Shown here piece by piece: positions 9,710 through 18,150 of a DNA stretch of 30,944 nucleotides. The stretch is from the NCBI GenBank assembly GCA_964492895.1, contig CAZBLR010000021.1:1-30944 (forward strand), read 5' to 3'. Every line of letters begins with the position of its first letter. Positions within the stretch are counted from its first letter, which is position 1. A program made the position numbers and the translations under genes. The notes under the pieces were generated by a model. It ran no database searches. It was not told where the DNA came from and saw nothing but the letters and a program-made list of their open reading frames with translations. The DNA is from DATLWN01 sp964492895 (GTDB lineage: Bacteria; Pseudomonadota; Zetaproteobacteria; Mariprofundales; Mariprofundaceae).

Positions 9710-12445
9710 CTACAGCGTCGCCGCCACTTCCTCGATGACGTAGAACTCGAAGGTGTCGCCGACCTTGATGTCGTTGAACTTCTCGACGCCGATACCGCAC
9801 TCGTAACCGCTGCGGACCTCCTTGACGTCGTCCTTGAAGCGGCGCAGCGAGGACAGGACCCCGTCGTAGACCAGCACGCCGTCGCGCAGCACGCGTACGC
9901 CGGCATTGCGCTCCACGTGACCGTCGGTGACATAGCAGCCGGCGATGGTGCCCTGCTTCGGCACGCTGAAGGTTTCGCGCACGTCGGCACTGCCGATGAC
10001 CTTCTCCACCTTCTCCGGTGCCAGCGTCCCCTCCATCGCCGCCTTCATGTCGTCGATGGCGTCGTAGATGACCTTGTAGAAGCGGACATCGACGCCGTCG
10101 CTCTCGGCCAGCTTCTTGGCCTTGGCCTCCGGCCGCACATTGAAGCCGATGACGATGGCGTTCGAGGCCGAGGCGAGCATGACATCGGACTCGGTGATGC
10201 CGCCGATCGCCTTGTGCACCACGCGCACGCTGACCTCGTCGGTCGCCAGCTTGTGCAGCGAATCGGCCAGGGCGTCGATCGAGCCGCTGACGTCGCCCTT
10301 GATCAGCACGTTGACTTCCTTCGGACGGTCGGCGGCCACGCCGGCGAACAGGTCCTCCATGCTGGCGCGCTTGGCCGTGTCGGCCGCCACGCCCGCCTCG
10401 CGGATCTTGTCCATGCGGAAGCGGATGATGTCCCGCGCCTGCCGTTCGGTTTCGACGACATGCATCTCCTGGCCGGCGTCGGGCACCGACTCCAGGCCGA
10501 GCACCTCGGCCGGGATCGACGGCCCGGCGGTGCGATGCGACACCCCGTTCTCGTCCACCAGGGCACGGATGCGCCCCATGACCACGCCGGCCACGACGAT
10601 GTCGCCGGTGTTGAAGGTGCCGGTCTTAACCAGCACCGTCGCCACCGGACCGCGGCCGCGGTCGAGCCTGGCCTCGATGATGATGCCGCGGCCCGGACGA
10701 TCCGGGTTGGCCTTGAGCTCCAGCACCTCGGCCTGCAGGGCCAGCATCTCGACCAGGTCGTCGAGCCCCTGGCCGGTCTTGGCCGAGACCTCGACGAAGA
10801 TCGTATCGCCGCCCCAGTCCTCCGCGATCAGTTCCAGTTCGGCCAGCTGGCGCTTGACGTTGTCCGGGTTCGCGCCCTCGACGTCCATCTTGTTGATGGC
10901 CACGATGATCGGGATGCCGGCGGCACGGGCGTGGTTCAATGCCTCGACCGTCTGCGGCTTGACGCCGTCGTCGGCCGCCACGACGAGCACGGCCACATCC
11001 GTCATGCCGGCACCGCGCGCACGCAGGCTGGTGAAGGCCTCGTGGCCGGGCGTGTCGATGAACACGACGCGCTTGCCGTCCGGCAGCTTGGCCATGTAGG
11101 CGCCGATGTGCTGCGTGATGCCGCCGGCCTCTCCCGCCGCCACATGCGCCTTGCGGATCGCATCCAGGATCGAGGTCTTTCCGTGGTCGACATGGCCCAT
11201 GACCACGACGACCGGCGGACGCGGCTTCAGGTTCGCCTCGTCGTCCTGCTCGTCCTTGAACAGCACGTCCTCGACGGCGGCACGGTTGATCAGCTTCGGC
11301 GTATGGCCGAACTCCTCGACGATGAGTACGGCCGTATCGGCGTCGACGCTCTCGTTGACCGTGACCGGCATGCCCATCTCGAACAGCCTCTTGACCACCT
11401 CGCCGCTCTTGACGGCCATGCGGGAGGCCAGCTCGCCGACCATGATCGGATCGGTGACCTCGACCTCGCGCTTGACGAAATCGGCGTGATCCTTATCGAT
11501 ACCATACCGCTTCACATGACGCTTGCGATCGCCGCGCGCCAGGCGGGCCATGCGCTCTTCCTCTTCCTCGGTCATCACGATATGACGCTTCTCGGCATAC
11601 TCGCGCATGGCGGCCTTCTCGGCCGGATTCAGGCGCTTCTTCGTCCTGGCGTCCTGGGCACCGCCCGGGCCACGGCGCTTGTCCCCACCCGGACCGGACG
11701 GCATCGCATCGGGAGATACGGCCACCGACGGTGTACGGCGCGGTCCGACACCGCCGGCGGGGCGCTGCTGCGGCCGGCCGCTGCGCGGACCTTCCGGCCG
11801 GCGCTGCTCGCGTTCGTCCTTGATGCGCGCCTCGATCTCCTTGATCGAGGAACGCGGGGCGCGGGATGCCGCGATCTGTGCCGGCGTCAGGTTGCGCCGG
11901 ATCGTGGTCCTCGGACCGGTCGCCGTGCGAGGCTCACGCGGACGACGTTCCTCGGAACGCGGTGCCGGCTCGACCGCCGGCTCGCGCTTGACGGGCTCGG
12001 CGGCCGCCGGCCTGGACTCGCGCGACGCCATGGTCTTGCGCTGCTGCTCCACGGCCTTCTCCGCCCGCTCCGCCGGGCTCATCGCGGACGATGCGGCCTC
12101 CCTGGGCTCGGGCGCCGACGCGGATTCGGCGACGGCCGGGCGTCCGGGACGGCGCCGGCGACGGACCTCCACCTGCACGGTGTGCCCGCGTCCCTCGACG
12201 TTGCCGCCCCTGGCCTGTCCGGCCACCATCGGCTTGTTCAGGGTCAGGGTCTTCTTGCCGTCCGGCTTGCCGGCGGAGGTATCCCGCTTGGCCTGCAGAT
12301 AGACCGATATCTTTTTGCGGTCGTTGTCATCCAGCTTGGCAGTCGGGCCGGATGCGGCAACACCGCACGATGAAGCCGCGTGCAGCACCTCGGCCACGTC
12401 GAGCTTCATCTCTTTCGCCAGATCAAGAATGCGTATATCGGTCAT
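9710..12445 (-). CDS. infB: Translation initiation factor IF-2
   Basis: 911 residues, as for long IF-2. An N-terminal IF2_N-like helical domain (DIRILDLAKEM...VLHAA) is followed by a long Arg/Pro/Glu-rich linker up to about residue 300. A second IF2_N segment (MVGELASRMAVKSGEVVKRLF) follows. The GTPase domain has G1 GHVDHGKT at 417-424, DTPGHEAF and NKMD, followed by the beta-barrel, the C1 domain and the fMet-tRNA-binding C2 domain. Internal in-frame starts giving shorter IF-2 forms cannot be judged from sequence. ATG 12445 is 9 bp past the ylxR stop, with GGAG twelve bases upstream. Confidence 0.98.
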   Translation of the reverse strand: MTDIRILDLAKEMKLDVAEVLHAASSCGVAASGPTAKLDDNDRKKISVYLQAKRDTSAGKPDGKKTLTLNKPMVAGQARGGNVEGRGHTVQVEVRRRRRPGRPAVAESASAPEPREAASSAMSPAERAEKAVEQQRKTMASRESRPAAAEPVKREPAVEPAPRSEERRPREPRTATGPRTTIRRNLTPAQIAASRAPRSSIKEIEARIKDEREQRRPEGPRSGRPQQRPAGGVGPRRTPSVAVSPDAMPSGPGGDKRRGPGGAQDARTKKRLNPAEKAAMREYAEKRHIVMTEEEEERMARLARGDRKRHVKRYGIDKDHADFVKREVEVTDPIMVGELASRMAVKSGEVVKRLFEMGMPVTVNESVDADTAVLIVEEFGHTPKLINRAAVEDVLFKDEQDDEANLKPRPPVVVVMGHVDHGKTSILDAIRKAHVAAGEAGGITQHIGAYMAKLPDGKRVVFIDTPGHEAFTSLRARGAGMTDVAVLVVAADDGVKPQTVEALNHARAAGIPIIVAINKMDVEGANPDNVKRQLAELELIAEDWGGDTIFVEVSAKTGQGLDDLVEMLALQAEVLELKANPDRPGRGIIIEARLDRGRGPVATVLVKTGTFNTGDIVVAGVVMGRIRALVDENGVSHRTAGPSIPAEVLGLESVPDAGQEMHVVETERQARDIIRFRMDKIREAGVAADTAKRASMEDLFAGVAADRPKEVNVLIKGDVSGSIDALADSLHKLATDEVSVRVVHKAIGGITESDVMLASASNAIVIGFNVRPEAKAKKLAESDGVDVRFYKVIYDAIDDMKAAMEGTLAPEKVEKVIGSADVRETFSVPKQGTIAGCYVTDGHVERNAGVRVLRDGVLVYDGVLSSLRRFKDDVKEVRSGYECGIGVEKFNDIKVGDTFEFYVIEEVAATL

Positions 12446-12454
12446 ATAATCGTA

Positions 12455-13099
12455 TCACTCCGCTTCATTCACACGATGGAACCAGGCGCAGGCCTGCTCC
12501 AGTTTCCGGGCCTGGACAGAGGCATCGAGCACCAGCACCGACACCTTCTCCCGGCCCAACCATTCACCCAACTGCCCGGACATGGGCGCCTTGCACCATT
12601 GCGTTTCCGCACCGGCCTGCCGGCGTTTGTCCACGGCATCCCGCAGCTGCCGTACCAGAGCCTCTCCGGCATCGCCGGCGATCAGCAGAAGCATGGGCGC
12701 ATTCTTCCACAAATGCTCCATCGCTGCATCCCTGCCAACGGCCGCCGTGCCCTTCATGCGGGTCAGCAATTGCCCGATGCGCCCCGGCAGCGCATCGCGC
12801 AAACGGGCACGGAATGGCTCCCATTGACCCGCCGCCACGTCAAGCTTCGCCTTCAAGGCCCCGAAACGCCTGTCGTTCAGCCGCTGCCAGCAGTCCTGCT
12901 GCATGCACAGGTAAGCACCGCGCCCCGGGGCCTTCTGCAACAGGTCCGGCCATGCCTGACCCTCGGCGTCGACCACCAGACGCAGCATCTCCTCCTTGGC
13001 GCCGCGCGTGCGGCAGGCGAAACAGCTCCGCACCGGACCCGTCTCGCCGTGCAAGCCGGCGTCGGTGCCCGGATCAGTCAAACCAGCCGCTCGCCTCAC
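12455..13099 (-). CDS. ylxR: YlxR (DUF448) protein fused to an L7Ae-like domain
   Basis: Up to 214 residues. Residues about 24-90 form a YlxR domain: RSCFACRTRGAKEEMLRLVV, then APGRGAYLCMQQDCW, with the characteristic GRGAYLC. From about residue 108 comes a second domain (IGQLLTRMKG..., LLLIAGDAGEALVRQL, SVLVLDASVQA) that looks like the L7Ae/L30e RNA-binding fold, which in Bacillus is the separate neighbour YlxQ. The start is uncertain. GTG 13099 overlaps nusA by 26 bp, TTG 13081 is an alternative, and a later GTG just before RSCF is also possible. E. coli lacks YlxR here. Confidence 0.85.
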   Translation of the reverse strand: MRRAAGLTDPGTDAGLHGETGPVRSCFACRTRGAKEEMLRLVVDAEGQAWPDLLQKAPGRGAYLCMQQDCWQRLNDRRFGALKAKLDVAAGQWEPFRARLRDALPGRIGQLLTRMKGTAAVGRDAAMEHLWKNAPMLLLIAGDAGEALVRQLRDAVDKRRQAGAETQWCKAPMSGQLGEWLGREKVSVLVLDASVQARKLEQACAWFHRVNEAE

Positions 13100-14540
13100 G
13101 TGCCGCGATGATCAGGGCCTCCGCCTGCTCGCGCGACAGACCGACGATATCGTCGAGTTCATCGGCGGCCGCATCGGCCAGCATCTCCACGGACACGATG
13201 TTACGGGCAGCCAGCTGCTCGGCGATCTCGGTCGTCATGCCCTTCAGCTCGAGCAGCGGCGTACCGCCGCCTTCCGCCTCGCTCTGGCTCAGCGCCCGGT
13301 TCAGCAGGGCATTGCGGGCACGATCCTGCAGCTCGGCTGCAAGCTCCTCGTCCAGCGCCTCGATGGCGGTGATCTCGTCGAGCGGGCAGTAGGCCAGGTC
13401 GTCCAGGGAGATGAAGCCCTCGGTCACCAGCAGGTCGGCGAAATCCTCGTCGATGTCCAGGGCCGCCCGGAAGGTGACGCGGGCCTCCTCGACCTCTTCC
13501 TTGCGCCGCTTCATCTCCTCGCCGGTGGTCATGATCTCGATATTCCAGCCCGTCAGCTGCGAGGCCAGGCGCACGTTCTGGCCGCGACGCCCGATGGCGA
13601 TGGCCAGGTTCTCCTCGTTGACCGCCACCTCGATGGTGTTGCGGCCCTCGTCGACCAGCACGCGGTCGATCTTGGCCGGGGCCAGGGCATTGACCACGAA
13701 GGCGGCCGGGTCGGCCGTCCATTCGATGATGTCGATGCGCTCGCCGTGCAGCTCGTTGACCACGGCCTGCACGCGCGCACCGCGCATGCCGACGCAGGCG
13801 CCGACCGGATCGACACTCGCATCATTGGAGATCACCGCGATCTTGCTGCGCGAGCCCGGGTCGCGGGCGATGGCCTGGATGGCCACGAGACCGTCCTGGA
13901 TCTCCGGCACCTCCTGCTCGAACAGGCGCATCACCATGCCCGCATCGGCACGGGAGATGAAGACCAGCGGACCGCGCGGCTGGTTGCGCACCTCGCGCAG
14001 GTAGGCACGGACGCGGTCACCCTGCCGGTAGGATTCGCGCGGCAGCATGTCCTCGCGGTACATCACCGCCTCGCCGCGCCCCAGATCCACATAGACGTTG
14101 CCGCGCTCGACGCGCTTGACGATGCCGGTGATCAGCTGCCCGACCTTCGGCTCGTATTCCTCGATCACGCGCTCGCGCTCGGCCTCGCGGATCTTCTGAT
14201 TGATCACCTGCTTGGCGGTCTGCGCCGCCACGCGCCCCATCTCGATCGGCGGCAGCGACTCGTGGAACTCGAAACCGAGCGTCGCCTCGGGATTCAGCGC
14301 CTTCCCCTCGTCCAGCGTCAGCTCGTTCTCGGGATCCTCGACCTCCTCGACCACGGTGCGCACGTGATACAGGCTGATGGCGCCCGATTCGCGGTCGATG
14401 CTGGCTTCGACATGCTTCGTGCCATAGGTACGGCGGGCAGCCGTCTTCATGGCCTGTTCCATGGCTTCCAGAACCAGTTCGCGATCGACAGATTTCTCGC
14501 GGGCCACGGCATCGGCCACATGCAACATCTCCAGATTCAT
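13074..14540 (-). CDS. nusA: Transcription termination/antitermination factor NusA
   Basis: 488 residues. The N-terminal RNAP-binding domain (VDRELVLEAMEQAMKTA) is followed by an S1 domain with GIVKRVERGNVYVDLG. KH1 and KH2 follow, with DPVGACVGMRGARVQAVVNEL and AIGRRGQNVRLASQL. Two acidic C-terminal repeats (EGFISLDDLAY..., ARNIVSVEMLADA...) bind the RNAP alpha subunit or the NusA core in gammaproteobacteria. ATG 14540 is chosen because it matches the MNLEMLHVADAVAREK family N-terminus; the frame is open 17 codons further, into the rimP end. The spacer to rimP is 47 bp. Confidence 0.97.
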   Translation of the reverse strand: MNLEMLHVADAVAREKSVDRELVLEAMEQAMKTAARRTYGTKHVEASIDRESGAISLYHVRTVVEEVEDPENELTLDEGKALNPEATLGFEFHESLPPIEMGRVAAQTAKQVINQKIREAERERVIEEYEPKVGQLITGIVKRVERGNVYVDLGRGEAVMYREDMLPRESYRQGDRVRAYLREVRNQPRGPLVFISRADAGMVMRLFEQEVPEIQDGLVAIQAIARDPGSRSKIAVISNDASVDPVGACVGMRGARVQAVVNELHGERIDIIEWTADPAAFVVNALAPAKIDRVLVDEGRNTIEVAVNEENLAIAIGRRGQNVRLASQLTGWNIEIMTTGEEMKRRKEEVEEARVTFRAALDIDEDFADLLVTEGFISLDDLAYCPLDEITAIEALDEELAAELQDRARNALLNRALSQSEAEGGGTPLLELKGMTTEIAEQLAARNIVSVEMLADAAADELDDIVGLSREQAEALIIAAREASGWFD

Positions 14541-14587
14541 TGCTGTTCCAACCTCTTTGTCAGTTAATCTCGGGCTCCGGCCCTTCA

Positions 14588-15046
14588 TCATTTGCTGCGG
14601 GAGACATCCTTCCAGTTGATCGCCCGTACCACGCGCACCGCCTCCTGGCGGGGTACGCTCACATCCATTCCGTCCGTCCCTTCGAGCCGAATGGACGCCG
14701 CATCCCAGCCGCGGTTGTAGCCCTCGACGGAGCGCCCGTCGGCCATATCGACCTTCAGCCAGTCACCCTCGTAACGGGCGTAGTCGGCAGGCGTCACCAG
14801 CGGCCAGTCGAAGCCCGGGGAGCTGACCTCGAGGCGGTAGGCCCCGGGGATCATGTCCTCGGCATCCATCTGCAGCGACAACCCGCGGCTGATGCGTTCC
14901 AGCGTATCGCTGTCCACACCGCCGCGCCGGTCCACGATGATCTGCACCAGACGGGTGCGGCCACCGCCGCCCAGACGCACCTTCAGCACCTCGACACCGA
15001 GCTCACGGGCGATCGGCGTCACCAACTCCACGATCCTCGCTTCCAT
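14588..15046 (-). CDS. rimP: Ribosome maturation factor RimP
   Basis: 152 residues from ATG 15046. It has the N-terminal RimP domain (VELVTPIARELGVEVLKVRL, IIVDRRGGVDSDTLERISRGLSLQMD), the signature YRLEVSSPGFDWPL and the C-terminal SH3-like domain. It is needed for 30S assembly. GTG 15058 would add four residues, but the GGAG at 15059-15062 would then directly abut the start codon; for ATG 15046 it sits about eleven bases upstream. It is the first gene of the operon, behind the promoter and leader hairpin described separately. Confidence 0.95.
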   Translation of the reverse strand: MEARIVELVTPIARELGVEVLKVRLGGGGRTRLVQIIVDRRGGVDSDTLERISRGLSLQMDAEDMIPGAYRLEVSSPGFDWPLVTPADYARYEGDWLKVDMADGRSVEGYNRGWDAASIRLEGTDGMDVSVPRQEAVRVVRAINWKDVSRSK

Positions 15047-15067
15047 GTGTGCCGGCACTCCAAAAAC

Positions 15068-15094
15068 AAAAAAAGCGAGCCGCGGCTCACTTTT
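15068..15094 (-). terminator. Terminator-like hairpin in the rimP leader, downstream of thiO
   Basis: On the minus strand AAAAGTGAGC (15094-15085) pairs with GCTCGCTTTT (15080-15071) around a CGCG loop, with one T-G wobble. The T-run extends to 15068. It lies after the rimP promoter and before rimP, so it can end transcripts coming from thiO and may also attenuate rimP. A 'rimP leader' RNA with a terminator is known in other gammaproteobacteria. Confidence 0.7.
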
Positions 15095-15105
15095 AGACCT
15101 TGCGC

Positions 15106-15133
15106 ATTATAGGAGGCAGCCGCAAAGAAGCAA
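15106..15133 (-). promoter_or_regulatory. Sigma70 promoter of the rimP-nusA-infB operon
   Basis: TTGCTT (15133-15128) and a perfect TATAAT (15111-15106) are separated by 16 bp on the minus strand, just after the thiO stop. The start of transcription would be near 15099, giving a leader of about 50 bases before rimP. Confidence 0.75.
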
Positions 15134-15152
15134 GATACCCCGTAAGGGATCC

Positions 15153-16319
15153 TCAGGCGCGCTGCGGATAGCCGATCTGCGGGTGGCTGTCGGGGGTGCG
15201 GTCGGGGCTGAACGCCGCCATCGCCAGCGACGGCGGCTGGCCCATGATCCAGCGGGCGATCAGGTCGGCACTGATGGGCGCCAGCACCACGCCGTTGCGG
15301 TAATGGCCGGTCGACACCCACAGGTTGCGGCGCCCCGCCACCGGCCCCAGATAGGGCAGGCCGTCCGGGCTGCCCGGGCGGAAGCCCATCCATTGCCGTT
15401 CGATCTCGGCCTCGCCCAGGACCGGCATCATCGTGCGCACGGCATCGAGCAGCCGGCCCACCTCCGCCACCGTGTTGCCGCGCCGGAACCCGGCGTCCTC
15501 GAGACTCGCGCCGACGAGCACCCGCCCGTCGCGGCGCGGCACGAAATAGGCATCGTCGTGCTTGACGATATGCCGGACCGTGCCGGGCTCGCAATGCAAC
15601 AGCACGATCTGCCCCTTGACCGGCCGCACCGGCAGGTGCAGCCCCATCGCCTCGGACAGCCCCCCGCTCCAGCTGCCGGCGGCCAGCAGCACGGCATCGG
15701 CAGCGATCTCCTCCCCGCTCGCCAGGCGCACGCCCGCCACGCCGCCGTCGCGTTCGACGAGCCCGGTCACCTCGACATGCTCGCGCACCTGGATGCCGAG
15801 TCCCTGCATGGCCGTCTGGGCGGCCTGCAGCAGCCGCGGATTGCGCACCTGCCCCACCTCGGGCCACAGCATGGCGCCGCTCGCCTCGGCCGAGACGGCC
15901 GGCTCCTGCAGACGCACCGCCGCAGCGGACAGGTGCTCCAGCCGCCAGCCGAATCGCTGCGACCAGGCCGTCGCCGCCGGCCGGTGGTCCACGCGGTCCG
16001 ATGCGAACGCGGGGATCAGCAGGCCGCTCGGCACCCATTCGACGGACATGCCCGAGGCCTGTTCCAGGTCGTGCACGAACTCGGGATACAGGGCGAGGCT
16101 GGCGTTGACGAGGTGGGAGAACGCATCGGGATACAGCCAGGGGTGGATCGGACTGAGGATGCCCGCTCCCGCCCAGGACGATTCAGCGCCGATTCCGCCC
16201 CGGTCCAGCACCAGCGGCTCGGCACCCAGAAGGCGCAGGCGCCAGGCGGTCAGGCAACCGATGATGCCGCCGCCGACAATGGCCACCCTGGGAGCGCCGC
16301 CTAGCTGGGATCCGACCAA
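15153..16319 (-). CDS. thiO: Glycine oxidase ThiO (FAD-dependent)
   Basis: 388 residues. The N-terminal Rossmann dinucleotide fold has VAIVGGGIIGCLTAWRL, followed by LDRGGIGAESSWAGAGIL and the DAO-family C-terminal motifs WMGFRPGSPDGLPYLGPV and TGHYRNGVVLAP. The family oxidises glycine to iminoacetic acid (dehydroglycine) for the thiazole of thiamine. No other thiamine gene is adjacent. The start is TTG 16319: GGAGG lies at 16330-16326, six bases upstream, and no closer ATG or GTG fits as well. It is divergent from hpnC and upstream of the rimP promoter. Confidence 0.9.
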   Translation of the reverse strand: MVGSQLGGAPRVAIVGGGIIGCLTAWRLRLLGAEPLVLDRGGIGAESSWAGAGILSPIHPWLYPDAFSHLVNASLALYPEFVHDLEQASGMSVEWVPSGLLIPAFASDRVDHRPAATAWSQRFGWRLEHLSAAAVRLQEPAVSAEASGAMLWPEVGQVRNPRLLQAAQTAMQGLGIQVREHVEVTGLVERDGGVAGVRLASGEEIAADAVLLAAGSWSGGLSEAMGLHLPVRPVKGQIVLLHCEPGTVRHIVKHDDAYFVPRRDGRVLVGASLEDAGFRRGNTVAEVGRLLDAVRTMMPVLGEAEIERQWMGFRPGSPDGLPYLGPVAGRRNLWVSTGHYRNGVVLAPISADLIARWIMGQPPSLAMAAFSPDRTPDSHPQIGYPQRA

Positions 16320-16379
16320 TCGGAACCTCCGTGATCACAATGACTTGCCGGACGCGAGGTGCGCCGCCACCATGCAGGC

Positions 16380-17273
16380 ATGCCGCACGAAAGCCCGGAT
16401 GTGAGTCAAGCCTATCAGCATTGCCTTGGGCTGGCACGGAACCACTACGAGAACTTTCCCACCGCGTCTCGCCTGCTGCCGCCGGATATACGCCCGGCCG
16501 TGGCCGCAATCTATGCCTTCGCCCGCCATGCCGACGACATCGCCGACGAGGGCGACACCAGTGCCGAGGTGCGCCTCAAGCGCCTGGATGCCTGGGAATC
16601 ACTGCTCGAGCGCTGTGTCCAGGAGCCGCTGGACCATCCGATCTTCCTGGCCCTCGGCGACGCCATCCGCCGCTTCGAGCTGCCGCTGGAACCGTTCCAC
16701 GACCTGCTCGTCGCCTTCCGCATGGATGTCAGCATCCAGGCCTATGCCAGCCCGGACGAGCTGCTGTTCTACTGCCGGCATTCGGCCAATCCCGTCGGCC
16801 GGCTGCTGCTGGCCCTGCACGGCATCCGCAACCCCGAGGCCATGGCGGCCTCCGACCAGCTGTGCACGGCGCTGCAGCTGGCCAATTTCTGGCAGGATCT
16901 GTCCATCGACCTGCCGCGGGGGCGCTGCTACCTGTGCGAGCAATGGCTGAACCGGGCGGGCCTGGATTCGCAGCGCCTGCTGCAGGGCGGCGTGGACGCA
17001 CGGGCCCTGCGCCCGGCCCTCGATGAAGCCATCGCCTTCACCGACGGCCTGTTCCGCCAGGCCCGTGCCCTGCCCGCCTATCTGCCGTTCCGGCTGCGCC
17101 TGCAGAGCATCGCCACGATCTGCGGCGGCCGCGCCATCCTGCGCCGGCTGCGCCGCGGCGACCCGATGACCCGCCGGCCGGCGCTTTCGCGCGCCTCCTG
17201 GCTGGCCCTGGTGCCGCGCATGGGCCTGAGCCTGGGCATGAGTTACCTGCAACCGGGCAGGAAGGCGGCATGA
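16380..17273 (+). CDS. hpnC: Squalene-synthase-like protein HpnC
   Basis: 297 residues from ATG 16380; an upstream GTG at 16359 would add seven residues, and neither has a strong ribosome-binding site. It is a trans-isoprenyl diphosphate synthase fold with ARNHYENFPTASRLLP, the first Asp-rich motif FARHADDIADEG and a modified second motif, NFWQDLSIDLPRGR. HpnC converts presqualene diphosphate to hydroxysqualene in the HpnCDE route. It heads the hpnCDE operon, with the hpnD start overlapping its stop (ATGA). The stretch of about 60 bp shared with divergent thiO must hold both promoters. Confidence 0.92.
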   Translation: MPHESPDVSQAYQHCLGLARNHYENFPTASRLLPPDIRPAVAAIYAFARHADDIADEGDTSAEVRLKRLDAWESLLERCVQEPLDHPIFLALGDAIRRFELPLEPFHDLLVAFRMDVSIQAYASPDELLFYCRHSANPVGRLLLALHGIRNPEAMAASDQLCTALQLANFWQDLSIDLPRGRCYLCEQWLNRAGLDSQRLLQGGVDARALRPALDEAIAFTDGLFRQARALPAYLPFRLRLQSIATICGGRAILRRLRRGDPMTRRPALSRASWLALVPRMGLSLGMSYLQPGRKAA

Positions 17274-18148
17274 ATCCCCAGGAATATTGCGAGAACAAGA
17301 CCCGCGGTTCCGGTTCATCCTTCTTCTACGCCTTCCTGTTCCTGCCGGAACGGCAGCGCCGGGCCATGATGGCCCTGTACGCCTTCTGCCGCGAGGTCGA
17401 CGATATCGCCGACGAGGTCAGCGACGAGGCGGTGGCGTTGCAGAAACTCGCGTTCTGGCACCAGGAGATCGCACGCGTCTTCGCGGATCAGCCGACGCAT
17501 CCGGTCGGACAGGAGCTGAACTGGGCCCGGCAGCATTTCGGGTTCAGCGAGGAGCTGTTCGCCGAGATCATCGACGGCATGCGCATGGACGTGATGCACC
17601 AGCCGCTCGTCAAGCCGGCCGACCTTTCGTTGTACTGCTACCGGGTGGCCGGCGTGGTCGGCCTGCTTTCCATCGAGGTGTTCGGGCATACGAACCGCCG
17701 GGCCAGCGATTTCGCCGTGCATCTGGGCAAGGCGCTGCAGCTGACCAATATCCTGCGCGACGTGCACGAGGATACCCTGCGCGGACGCATCTATTTCCCG
17801 CAGGAGGACAGGATCCGCTTCGGCGTCACCGACGAGGACATCAAGACCGGCAACATGGAGGCCCTGCTGCCCCTGCTCCGGCATTACGCCGCCGAGGCCG
17901 AACAGGAGTACCAGAAGGCCCTCGCCATCCTGCCGCCGGAGGACCGTGTCTCACTGCGGCCCTCATTGCTGATGGCGGCCATCTACCACGCCCACCTGGG
18001 CCGCCTGCAGGCGGCCGGCTACGATGTCTGGAGGCAGCCGGTACGCCTGTCGCCGCTCCGCAAGATCTGGATCGCCTGGCGTACCTGGCGCCATGAGAAG
18101 AAGGCGGCCGCCCGCACGCCCGCGCTTCCCGTACGCCTCGACTTCTGA
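17270..18148 (+). CDS. hpnD: Presqualene diphosphate synthase HpnD
   Basis: 292 residues. It has both intact Asp-rich motifs of a head-to-head prenyl transferase: YAFCREVDDIADEV near residue 37 and NILRDVHEDTLRGRIYFP near residue 160. It also has SSFFYAFLFLP near the N-terminus. HpnD joins two farnesyl diphosphates into presqualene diphosphate. ATG 17270 overlaps the hpnC stop codon, indicating translational coupling. hpnE follows after two bases. Confidence 0.95.
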   Translation: MNPQEYCENKTRGSGSSFFYAFLFLPERQRRAMMALYAFCREVDDIADEVSDEAVALQKLAFWHQEIARVFADQPTHPVGQELNWARQHFGFSEELFAEIIDGMRMDVMHQPLVKPADLSLYCYRVAGVVGLLSIEVFGHTNRRASDFAVHLGKALQLTNILRDVHEDTLRGRIYFPQEDRIRFGVTDEDIKTGNMEALLPLLRHYAAEAEQEYQKALAILPPEDRVSLRPSLLMAAIYHAHLGRLQAAGYDVWRQPVRLSPLRKIWIAWRTWRHEKKAAARTPALPVRLDF

Positions 18149-18150
18149 GC

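Noticed and set aside
9686..12373. Open frame of 895 codons on the plus strand
   Set aside because: It is exactly antisense to infB; long antisense frames are common in GC-rich genes, and its His/Asp/Arg/Leu-rich product resembles no protein family.
12996..14567. Open frame of 523 codons on the plus strand
   Set aside because: Antisense to nusA, with a composition typical of a shadow frame.
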